From: JAXGXJ01 sp963816155
GTDB taxonomy: Bacteria; Actinomycetota; Thermoleophilia; RBG-16-64-13
DNA: 64,000 nt
Assembly: GCA_963816155.1 (NCBI GenBank)
Contig: CAWFJE010000002.1
Span: 62,001 to 126,000, forward strand
Reading direction: 5' to 3'
Positions 1-7,366 of this stretch are shown here, piece by piece. Below the pieces are notes generated by a model, which was given only the letters and a program-made list of their open reading frames with translations, had not been told where the DNA came from and searched no databases. A program made the translations under genes and the position numbers. Positions within the stretch are counted from its first letter, which is position 1. Each line of letters starts with the position of its first letter.

Positions 1-526
1 AGTCTCCCCAGCAGAACGCTCCATGACTGTGGACCAGCGCGCCGGGGATCTGCTTGTGATCTACGCTTTGGAAGCGTTCTACGATCACTTCCCCCGTGCT
101 TCGCTCATAGCTGTCGAGGATCTCGCCCTCGGTCATCGGACGCGTGCACGGGATCTCCCCGTAGAAGTAGTCCGCGTGCGTCGTACCCAGCGCCGGGATG
201 CTCATGCCCGCCTGCGCGAACACGGTAGCCCACCGCGAATGTGTGTGCACGAGGCCACCGATGTCGGGGAACTCCTTGTAGAGCACAAGGTGTGTCGGTG
301 TGTCAGACGAAGGCTTCAACCTACCCTCGACGATGGCGCCGTCGAGACCGACCAGTACGATGTCCTCCACGGAAAGGGCCTCGTACGCCACACCCGACGG
401 CTTGATCGCGATGATGCCACGCTCTCTGTCGATGCCCGACACGTTGCCCCAGGTGAACGCGACCAACCCATATTTGGGCAGCATCAGGTTGGCTGCCAGT
501 ACCTGCTCTTTGAGTCTTTCCAGCAT
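1..526 (-). CDS. araD: L-ribulose-5-phosphate 4-epimerase (partial, runs off left edge)
   Basis: Interconverts L-ribulose 5-phosphate and D-xylulose 5-phosphate, the step that delivers arabinose carbon to the pentose phosphate pathway. About 175 N-terminal codons are present; the C-terminus lies outside the window. ATG 526-524 begins one base after the araA stop, so the two are co-transcribed. The class II aldolase/epimerase fold is clear: LVHTHSRWAT holds two zinc-site histidines, then GTTHADYFYGEIPCTR, then LVHSHGAFCWG with a third histidine. The wording of these motifs matches AraD rather than fuculose or rhamnulose aldolases. Pairing with araA makes the call firm. Confidence 0.95.
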   Translation of the reverse strand, partial: MLERLKEQVLAANLMLPKYGLVAFTWGNVSGIDRERGIIAIKPSGVAYEALSVEDIVLVGLDGAIVEGRLKPSSDTPTHLVLYKEFPDIGGLVHTHSRWATVFAQAGMSIPALGTTHADYFYGEIPCTRPMTEGEILDSYERSTGEVIVERFQSVDHKQIPGALVHSHGAFCWGD

Positions 527-527
527 G

Positions 528-2003
528 CTAGAGGCTCTTCAGTCTCCACAACGCGTCCGAAAGCGCGAGACGAGTCTTCAGCTCATTCGCCCGCGTTTCA
601 GCCGTCAGGTGCACGAACTCGATCCCCATGATGTCCGCCCAGTCCGCCAGCATCTGCGCGCTGGCAGCGTAGGTCAATACGGTATGGTGCGCGCCGCCCG
701 CGCAGATCCATTGGCGGATGCCCTCCACGAGACCCGACTTCGGCCGCCACATGACCCGCGCAACGGGCAGATTCGGCATCTCGAAGATGGGCTTCACACA
801 CTCGATGTCCTGCACGATCAGGCGGAGCCTGCCGCCCATGTCAACCAGCGAGATGGTGATCGCATCGCCTGCGTGCCCCTCGAACACCAGCCTCGCGGGC
901 CCGTCCTTGCCGCCGATGCCCAGCGGATGCACCTCGATACGCGGCTTTGCCGAAGCTACGGTCGGGCATACCTCCAGCATGTGCGAACCTAGTTCGTACT
1001 CGCGGCCCTGCTCGAAATGATAGGTGTAGTCCTCCATGAAGGTGCTGCCACCGTCGAGCCCCTGTGTCATCGCTTTCACGATATGGGTCATGGCCGCGGT
1101 CTTCCAGTCGCCTTCGGCACCGTAGCCGTAGCCCTTCTCCATCAGCCGCTGCGAGGCGAGACCCGGAAGCTGTTCCATGCCCCACAGGTCCTGAAAACTG
1201 TTGGAAAACGCGCCTGCGCTTTCGCGCACGAGGATGCGCTCCATCGCCAGTTCTGCCTTGGCCTGGTAGCGCACCGCGGCCAGGTCGTCCGTAGCAAGGA
1301 CGTACTTGTCCCTATGCTCGTCGAGCAAGGCGTCGACGTCTGCTTCGGTCAGCTTGCCGATCTCCTCAACGAGATCACCAACCGGCCAAGTGTTCACCTG
1401 CCAGCCCAACTTGATCTGCGCTTCGACCTTGTCGCCTTCGGTAACCGCCACCTCGCGCATGTTGTCCCCGAAGCGCACCACGCGCAGATCGCGGCTCACC
1501 TTGCATCCGACCGCCGCGCGCATCCACTGGCCCAACTCCTTGAGCGGCTCTTCGTCCTGCCAGAAACCTACGACCACCTTGCGCGGCAACCGCATCCTCG
1601 CCCCGATGAAGCCGTGCTCGCGGTCTCCGTGCGCAGCCTGGTTGAGGTTCATGAAGTCCATGTCGATCTGCTTGTCAGGAATCGACCGATTGTACTGCGT
1701 GGCGAAGTGGCACCACGGCTTCTGCAGCAGCGTAAGACCGTTGATCCACATCTTGCTCGGGGAGAACGTATGCGCCCACGTGACGACGCCGCAGCAGGCA
1801 TCATCGTAGTTGGCCTCTTTGACGACTTCCGTGACTTCCCGGGCGGACTTGATCGTCCCCTTGTAGACGAACGTGCAGGGGATATGCGCGCATTCGTCGA
1901 TGAATGCGGCCATCTCCACCCCGCGCGCAGCCACGGTCTCCAGCACCTCGGGGCCATACATGGCCTGCGAGCCCACGACGAACCAGATCTCCTGTTGCTT
2001 CAT
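528..2003 (-). CDS. araA: L-arabinose isomerase
   Basis: Isomerises L-arabinose to L-ribulose in the cytoplasm. Full-length at 491 residues (E. coli AraA is 500). The Mn-site residues are all visible: E297 in GAEGDW, E324 in FMEDYTYH, H341 in GSHMLEVCP and H440 in GGAHHTVL; the N-terminal EIWFVVGSQAMYGPE is the family signature. ATG 2003 is chosen because GGAAG sits 10 bases upstream; a GTG at 2012 is in frame and would add three residues. araD follows after one base. Transcription should come from the operator-bearing region near 2238-2267 and be controlled by the neighbouring LacI-type regulator. Confidence 0.97.
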   Translation of the reverse strand: MKQQEIWFVVGSQAMYGPEVLETVAARGVEMAAFIDECAHIPCTFVYKGTIKSAREVTEVVKEANYDDACCGVVTWAHTFSPSKMWINGLTLLQKPWCHFATQYNRSIPDKQIDMDFMNLNQAAHGDREHGFIGARMRLPRKVVVGFWQDEEPLKELGQWMRAAVGCKVSRDLRVVRFGDNMREVAVTEGDKVEAQIKLGWQVNTWPVGDLVEEIGKLTEADVDALLDEHRDKYVLATDDLAAVRYQAKAELAMERILVRESAGAFSNSFQDLWGMEQLPGLASQRLMEKGYGYGAEGDWKTAAMTHIVKAMTQGLDGGSTFMEDYTYHFEQGREYELGSHMLEVCPTVASAKPRIEVHPLGIGGKDGPARLVFEGHAGDAITISLVDMGGRLRLIVQDIECVKPIFEMPNLPVARVMWRPKSGLVEGIRQWICAGGAHHTVLTYAASAQMLADWADIMGIEFVHLTAETRANELKTRLALSDALWRLKSL

Positions 2004-2024
2004 GTTCGACACACTTCCACTCAG

Positions 2025-2219
2025 TTATTGGGTGACGACCAGCATGCCATCAGTGCCTCTCGAGAATCTGCTCATGAAGTCCCATGCCAGTTGCGCGAAG
2101 CCGGGGCCCGGCCAATGGGGAAGGTTGGTCACGCAGACGATCTCGACCATCTTCACGCCGTCTGCTCGATAGAACTCTGCTCCGTAATGCTCGATCCCCA
2201 AGATCGACTCCGTCAGAAC
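2025..2219 (-). pseudogene. C-terminal remnant of an esterase (PHB-depolymerase-like), or small ORF
   Basis: Between the araA promoter region and araA, the minus strand is open from a TAG at 2222-2220 to a TAA at 2027-2025. The translation looks like protein rather than chance: GIEHYGAEFYRADGV, then VCVTNLPHWPGPGF, then WDFMSRFSRGTDG. The pattern of an NLPH motif followed by an aromatic-rich WDFMSRFSR tail resembles the C-terminus of esterases of the PHB depolymerase/feruloyl esterase fold, where the His is the catalytic one. No N-terminal part or catalytic serine is present. A TTG at 2201 with GGAG six bases upstream could start a 58-residue peptide at the head of the ara transcript. Read as a decayed gene; assignment is by eye. 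Confidence 0.45.
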
Positions 2220-2237
2220 CTAGACCGCAACCCCGAA

Positions 2238-2267
2238 TGTTGGCGTTAACATTTGTTCACGCTAACA
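2238..2267. promoter_or_regulatory. Two tandem LacI-type operators upstream of araA
   Basis: Two adjacent 14-base near-palindromes, TGTTGGCGTTAACA (2238-2251) and TGTTCACGCTAACA (2254-2267), separated by two bases. Each matches TGTTAGCGCTAACA at 12 of 14 positions. They lie in the divergent araA/regulator region and have the central CG and even-length symmetry of LacI-family sites. No convincing -35/-10 was found around them. Confidence 0.7.
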
Positions 2268-2373
2268 TATCGTCCGATGGTTTGGTAGATGCTTGTTGGC
2301 GCGACCGGATGCTTCCAGAAGCCCGTCCGCGAACGAGAGGGACGCGAAGGGAGTTCCCTTTCTTTCGTCATGA

Positions 2374-2387
2374 TGTTAGCGTTAATA
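2374..2387. promoter_or_regulatory. Third LacI-type operator, upstream of the regulator gene
   Basis: TGTTAGCGTTAATA, 12 of 14 matches to the palindrome TGTTAGCGCTAACA also found at 2238-2267, 54 bases before the regulator start. This suggests autoregulation and, through spacing of about 110-135 bp, possible looping with the other two sites. Confidence 0.65.
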
Positions 2388-2441
2388 TCGTGTCCTAACG
2401 TCATCGGGAGCGCGAGCTGCGTCTCTCAGCGAGGAGTGAAC

Positions 2442-3512
2442 GTGTCGAAGAGTGAGCGCCGCCCCACCATGGTGGACGTCGCTCGCCTAGCCGGGCTATC
2501 CCACCAGACAGTCTCTCGCGTGCTGAACGATCAGCCTGGAGTGATACCAGAGACCCGGGAACGCGTCCTTGCGGCCATAGACGAGCTCGGGTATCGCCGG
2601 AACGGGTTTGCGCGCGCGCTGGTCACCAGGCGGACAGGGCTGCTGGGCGTGGTGGTATATGGAACCTCGTGGTACGGACCGGCGAACACCCTTCACGGAA
2701 TCCAGCAGGCGGCACGCGACGCCCGCTACTTCGTCACGGTCGTCGATCTCGACAAGCTGACGCACGGCAACGTGAAGCGGGCCCTCGACGTTCTCACGGA
2801 GTACTCGCCCGACGGCATCGTTGTCATCACCCCCAAACGTAGCGTGAGTGACGAACTCAGGGAGATGGCATTGGGTACTCCGACGGTGGCTGTGGAAGGT
2901 GGGCAGGGAACACCCGACCTACCCGTGGTGTGCGTCGACCAGGAAGACGGGGCGCGTCTCGCAACAGAACATCTGCTCACCCTCGGCCACTCCACGGTCC
3001 ATCACCTCGCGGGACCTGTCGACTGGCTCGAGGCTGAAGCGCGCATGAGAGGGTGGCGCTCTTGCCTCAAGGCCGCCGGGATATCGCCGCCTCCGGTGGT
3101 GCGGGGAGACTGGACTTCACGCTCCGGCTACGAGGCCGGTGTGGAGCTGCTCAAGCAGCCGGACATCACCGCGGTGTTCGCTGCGAACGACCAGATGGCC
3201 CTCGGTCTGCTGATGGCCTGCCGCGAGGCCGGGGTGCAGGTTCCCGAGGACCTCAGCGTGGTCGGATTCGATTGCATGCCCGAGTCGGAGTTCTTCGCGC
3301 CTCCCTTGACAACGGTGGTGCAGGACTTCCAAGCGGTAGGCCGGACGAGCATCGAACTGCTCCTGCGCATGATCGACCACACGGGGGTCCCCGTCTCGCG
3401 CTCGGTGATCCCCCCCACGCTTGTCGTCCGCGCCAGCACCGGCCCTCCCCGGCCAGCCGACGGCGAAACGAGTCCGGCTTTGAGGGAGGCAGAAGATCGT
3501 GTGCGCCCATAG
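2442..3512 (+). CDS. LacI-family transcriptional regulator, probable arabinose repressor
   Basis: Likely represses the arabinose genes and releases DNA on binding arabinose or a derivative. GTG 2442 follows GAGGAG at 2431-2436; starting there gives 356 residues, the normal LacI size, and puts the helix-turn-helix MVDVARLAGLSHQTVSRVLN near the N-terminus. The ligand-binding domain follows, with the usual GFDCMPESEFFAPPLTTV region near the C-terminus. The stop overlaps araB by 14 bases, so regulator and kinase are one transcript. The three TGTTAGCGCTAACA-like sites upstream are the probable targets. It is not the GntR-type AraR of Firmicutes or AraC of enterobacteria; the name is left blank because the ligand is inferred from context. 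Confidence 0.9.
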   Translation: MSKSERRPTMVDVARLAGLSHQTVSRVLNDQPGVIPETRERVLAAIDELGYRRNGFARALVTRRTGLLGVVVYGTSWYGPANTLHGIQQAARDARYFVTVVDLDKLTHGNVKRALDVLTEYSPDGIVVITPKRSVSDELREMALGTPTVAVEGGQGTPDLPVVCVDQEDGARLATEHLLTLGHSTVHHLAGPVDWLEAEARMRGWRSCLKAAGISPPPVVRGDWTSRSGYEAGVELLKQPDITAVFAANDQMALGLLMACREAGVQVPEDLSVVGFDCMPESEFFAPPLTTVVQDFQAVGRTSIELLLRMIDHTGVPVSRSVIPPTLVVRASTGPPRPADGETSPALREAEDRVRP

Positions 3513-5169
3513 TACTAGTCCCGCCTACGCTGTCGGGGTCGACTTCGGTACCTTGTCGGCGAGGGCCTTGGTCGTACGTGTCCACGACGGGGCCGAGATG
3601 GGCACTGCCGTCTGGGAGTACCCGCACGGGGTGGTCGACCAGGCGCTCCCGTCGACAGGCAAGCCCTTGCCTCCGGACTGGGCACTGCAGATCCCAGAAG
3701 ACTGGCGGGAAGCGTTCCGCAGGGCTGTTCCGGCGGCTCTGAGGGAGGCCGGCATCGATCCGCGCGACGTCATCGGCGTGGGAACGGACTTCACCGCATG
3801 CACAGTCATGCCCACTCTGCGGGACGGCACGCCGTTATGCGAACTCGTCGATCTGCGGGATCGACCGCACGCCTATCCCAAACTCTGGAAACATCACTCA
3901 GCTCAGCCGTGGGCGGACTTGATCACCAACATCGCACACGAGCGCGGCGAGCCCTGGATCGGGCGCTACGGCGGCAGGATCTCCTCGGAATGGGAGTTTG
4001 CCAAGGCGCTGCAGGTCCTCGAGGAGGATCCGGGTGTCTATGACCGTACCCAGCGGTGGATCGAGGCCGCCGACTGGATCATCTGGCAACTCTGCGGCAG
4101 GGAAACGCGCAACGTCTGCACCGCAGGCTACAAAGGTATCTACCAAGACGGGGTGCGGCCTTCGCGTGACTACCTGGCGGCACTGTCACCAGGGTTCGCC
4201 GGCTTCGTTGACGAGAAGCTGGCCCACACCTTGTCACCGCTCGGAGGCCGTGCAGGTGCGCTCACGGCCCAGGCAGCCAAGTGGACAGGACTTCCTGAAG
4301 GCATCGCTGTGGCGGTGGGAAATGTCGACGCACACGTGACCGCGGCGGCTGCCCAGGCAGTGAGACCGGGGCAGATGCTTGCCGTCATGGGTACGTCCAC
4401 ATGCCATGTCATGAACAGCGACGTGCTCGCCGAAGTGCCCGGCATGTGCGGGGTCGTCCGCGACGGCATCGTGCCGGGGTTCTGGGGTTACGAAGCGGGC
4501 CAAAGCGCTGTGGGAGACATCTTTGCCTGGTTCCTCGAAACCAGTGTTCCCGCGTCATACGTACAGGCCGCGGAGGCGAGCGACGCGAGCCTCCACGACT
4601 ATTTGACGAATCTGGCTGCCGCTCAAGCCGTCGGCGCGCATGGACTGGTCGCACTGGACTGGCATAACGGCAATCGCTCTGTTCTCGTCGACCACCATCT
4701 GAGCGGAGTGATCGCCGGCCTCACTCTGGCCACCCGCCCCGAGGACGTGTACCGCGCCTTGCTGGAGTCGACCGCTTTCGGTACGCGGACCATAGTCGAG
4801 GCTTTCGAGATGCAGGGTGTTCCGGTCGAAGAACTGGTCGTAGCCGGCGGGCTGGTCAAGAACGCCCTTCTTATGCAGATATACGCCGACGTGACCCGCC
4901 GCCCGCTCAGCATCGTTCGGTCCAATCAGGGACCCGCCCTTGGCTCGGCCATCCACGCGGCGGTTGCGGCGGGAGCATATCCGGACATATTCGCCGCTTC
5001 TGCGGCCATGGGAGGGGTCGAGAAGGCCGCATACGTTCCGGAAGCGTCAAACGCCGATACCTATGACGCGCTCTACGAGCAGTACGTCCGAATGCACGAC
5101 TACTTCGGGCGCGATTCTGAGGTGCTGCACCAACTCCGACGTATTCGTGACGCAGCGGCTCAGAGGTGA
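3499..5169 (+). CDS. araB: Ribulokinase
   Basis: Phosphorylates L-ribulose with ATP, between the AraA and AraD steps. It is 556 residues, matching ribulokinases (about 560) rather than xylulokinases (about 490). FGGY-kinase features: VGVDFGTLSARALVV at the N-terminus, the family-typical MGTSTCHVM, the likely catalytic Asp in VGNVDAHVTAAAA, and the C-terminal VVAGGLVKNALLMQIYAD and SNQGPALGSAIHAA. GTG 3499 is preceded by GGGAGG at 3484-3489. It overlaps the regulator and is divergent from araA-araD, so the ara regulon is split over two transcripts. Confidence 0.95.
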   Translation: MCAHSTSPAYAVGVDFGTLSARALVVRVHDGAEMGTAVWEYPHGVVDQALPSTGKPLPPDWALQIPEDWREAFRRAVPAALREAGIDPRDVIGVGTDFTACTVMPTLRDGTPLCELVDLRDRPHAYPKLWKHHSAQPWADLITNIAHERGEPWIGRYGGRISSEWEFAKALQVLEEDPGVYDRTQRWIEAADWIIWQLCGRETRNVCTAGYKGIYQDGVRPSRDYLAALSPGFAGFVDEKLAHTLSPLGGRAGALTAQAAKWTGLPEGIAVAVGNVDAHVTAAAAQAVRPGQMLAVMGTSTCHVMNSDVLAEVPGMCGVVRDGIVPGFWGYEAGQSAVGDIFAWFLETSVPASYVQAAEASDASLHDYLTNLAAAQAVGAHGLVALDWHNGNRSVLVDHHLSGVIAGLTLATRPEDVYRALLESTAFGTRTIVEAFEMQGVPVEELVVAGGLVKNALLMQIYADVTRRPLSIVRSNQGPALGSAIHAAVAAGAYPDIFAASAAMGGVEKAAYVPEASNADTYDALYEQYVRMHDYFGRDSEVLHQLRRIRDAAAQR

Positions 5170-5343
5170 GCAGGTGTGCCCGGAGCGTCCGATTCGATTA
5201 TCATTGACTTCGGTTATCGTTGCATCGGTCTGATGGCGCCTGGGGCGCGCACAGGACGATCCCGCCCTCTGGGGCTCTTCACCGGCTCCAGAGATTCCGG
5301 GAAGGTCTTGCGCGGCGGCGCTGACCCCGCCTAACGCCCAGCC

Positions 5344-6148
5344 CTAGATCGCCAGGCCTCCATCCACGGGGACGATGGCCCCGGTGATGAACGAAGCCGC
5401 GTCGGAGCACAGCCACAGCACGGTCTCGCCCATGTCATCTTGGGGATCACCCATCCGACCCAGAGGCACGCCCGCGATCATGCGCTCCTTCATGCCTTCC
5501 ATAGACGAGGTGATGTTGTCGGAGAGCATGGTGTTGGCGATGGGGCCTGGGCACACACAGTTGACCCGGATACCGGACTTGGCTCCCTCGAGGGCCGCTA
5601 TCTTGGTGAGGGCCACGAGGGCGGTCTTGGTGGAACCATAGCCTGCGAATCCTGGGATCTGGCGCAACGCTTGGGCCGACGCGCAGTTGACGATGGCGCC
5701 CTTCCCCTGCTCCATCATCTGCCGCATCTCATACTTCAGACAGAAGTACACGCCGGTGAGGTTCACGTCCAAGTGCTTGAGCCACAGTTCGGTGGATGAT
5801 TCGGTGATGATCTCTATGGGGACGCGTACGCCGTCCGGACCGATACCCGCGTTGTTATAGGCGAAATCGAGCGAGCCATAGAGTTCGACCGTCTTGACCA
5901 CCATCGCCTCGACGTCGCTCTCTACCGAGACGTCGCACTTGACGAAGGTGGCCTCTCCCCCTGCTTCCCGGATGAGGCTCGACCGTCTCATGCCCACCCT
6001 CGATGTTGACCCCATCGGTGACAACCACCTTGGCCCCTTCGCGGGCGAACACGATGGCAGCGCCCCGACCGATGCCCGAGGCCGCCCCGGTCACCACCGC
6101 CACCTTGCCCTCGATGCCCATCCGGTTGTTCTCGCCGTACCGTCTCAT
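5344..6148 (-). pseudogene. Short-chain dehydrogenase/reductase, frameshifted
   Basis: NAD(P)-dependent SDR of the classical 250-residue type. The N-terminal frame (ATG 6148, GGGGAGG upstream) reads GKVAVVTGAASGIGRG, the TGxxxGxG cofactor motif, to about 5980. The rest, from LIREAGGEATFVKCDVS through NNAG, the active-site YGSTK and VPVDGGLAI, is in another frame ending at 5344. Removing one G from the GG at 5976-5977 joins the frames and gives a normal sequence through the junction. Either a recent inactivating insertion or a sequence error. Substrate unknown. It stands alone between araB and the pilus locus. Confidence 0.85.
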
Positions 6149-6428
6149 GGTCCTCCCCTTGTGTGGCTTCCAGCGGAGCGATCGACTCCTCGGTCCCCGC
6201 GGGCTCCTCGATCCTCGCGGGCCACCACTCCGACTATGTCTCGATCACAGCGCAGAGCAATCCCGCGTCCCGAAGTATCACACAGCTGGCGGAGCCAAGG
6301 AAGAGAGGCGTGCGCATGGTGTGCGCGTTGTCGCCAAAGTCCGGCCCTGCCTTCAGCCGCCGTGGACCCGCTGATGGACCGCAGGACCAGCCGACCGGCC
6401 TCTTATAGAACCAATGGCGGCACCGACA
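6149..6428. other. Intergenic region without a recognised gene
   Basis: Lies between the tadC stop and the start of the frameshifted dehydrogenase, both leftward. It should hold the dehydrogenase promoter. No protein-like translation, convincing -35/-10 pair or strong hairpin was seen; the only pattern is an imperfect GC-rich repeat (cgcgggctcctcgatcctcgcggg) near 6203. Confidence 0.4.
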
Positions 6429-7355
6429 TCAGCTGAATAGGGCCTCGAAGACCTTGATCGCCGCCGGGCCCAGGATCACGATGAACAGCACGGGGAAGAT
6501 GAAGAGGATCAGGGGGATGAGCATCTTCACGGGGGCCTTCTGTGCCGCTTCTTCGATGCGCTGCCGCTGGACCGTACGAATGGTCTCAGACTGAACCCGC
6601 AACACCGATCCCAGGCTGATACCCAGTTTCTGTGACTGGATCAGAGCACTCACGAAATTGTTCAGATCCTCCACGTCGCAGCGGTAGGCGAACTCGCGCA
6701 AGGCCTTCTCTCGGCTCTCGCCCATGCGGATATGGTGAAGAGTTATGAGGATCTCCTCGCGCAGAGGGTCGCGAAGCTTCTCTGCGATCTTGGCCAGGGC
6801 CGAATCGAGCCCCAGTCCCGCCTCGACGGTTACGGTGAGCAGGTCGAGGAAGTCGGGGAGCGACCGGGCGATGAGACGTTTGCGTGAGTTGGCGGAGAAG
6901 TGAAGGATGATGTCGGGGAGATAGTAGGTCAGCACCACCACCACCGCCGCCAGCACGACGAACCAGATGAACGGCAGAAGTTTCAGCGACGCCAGAATGA
7001 TCAGGATCAGCAGGCCAACCACCAGCGAGACCAGCTTCACTACAAGCAAGCCGTTGACGTCCAGATTCCAGGGCCGACCGGCACGCTCCACCTTGGTTTC
7101 GAGCCTGTTGATCCGCCCGGAGGGCGTGATCACTTTCGACGCAGCAGCCATTCTGGCCATGGCCGGCTTCACCAGGCGTTGGCTGGCCGGCTGGGCCAAT
7201 TCAGCGCGCCGAAACGCGGCTGAGTCATAGGTGTCGAGATGGTCGAGGGCAGCCTGCACCTTGGCCCCTCTTCCGCTCGCTCTGGTGCCCCAGACAACGA
7301 ACCACACCGCTGAGAGGAGAAGGACAAGAACCCCTGCGTAGACAGCATATTCCAT
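6429..7355 (-). CDS. tadC: Tad pilus inner-membrane platform protein TadC
   Basis: Second membrane platform subunit of the type IVb (Flp/Tad) pilus machine, working with TadB and the TadA ATPase. About 308 residues with a single N-terminal membrane segment, a central pair of hydrophobic helices (LVVKLVSLVVGLLILI and FIWFVVLAAVVVVL), the GspF/T2SSF domain (LPDFLDLLTVTVEAGLGLDSAL, then the REEI...MGESREKALREFA helices) and a C-terminal membrane helix. ATG 7355 has AGAGGA at good spacing; a TTG at 7370 overlapping the tadB stop is an alternative. Last gene of the leftward tad operon. Confidence 0.9.
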   Translation of the reverse strand: MEYAVYAGVLVLLLSAVWFVVWGTRASGRGAKVQAALDHLDTYDSAAFRRAELAQPASQRLVKPAMARMAAASKVITPSGRINRLETKVERAGRPWNLDVNGLLVVKLVSLVVGLLILIILASLKLLPFIWFVVLAAVVVVLTYYLPDIILHFSANSRKRLIARSLPDFLDLLTVTVEAGLGLDSALAKIAEKLRDPLREEILITLHHIRMGESREKALREFAYRCDVEDLNNFVSALIQSQKLGISLGSVLRVQSETIRTVQRQRIEEAAQKAPVKMLIPLILFIFPVLFIVILGPAAIKVFEALFS

Positions 7356-7366
7356 GGTCGGTCCTC

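Noticed and set aside
300..992. Long opposite-strand reading frames across araD/araA and most other genes
   Set aside because: High GC makes antisense frames open. They lack ribosome binding sites and domain-like sequence, while the leftward genes carry complete enzyme motifs.
5170..5343. Terminator or small gene after araB
   Set aside because: Only a weak six-base CTCTGG/CCAGAG inverted repeat with a long loop; no start plus ribosome binding site for a coding frame.
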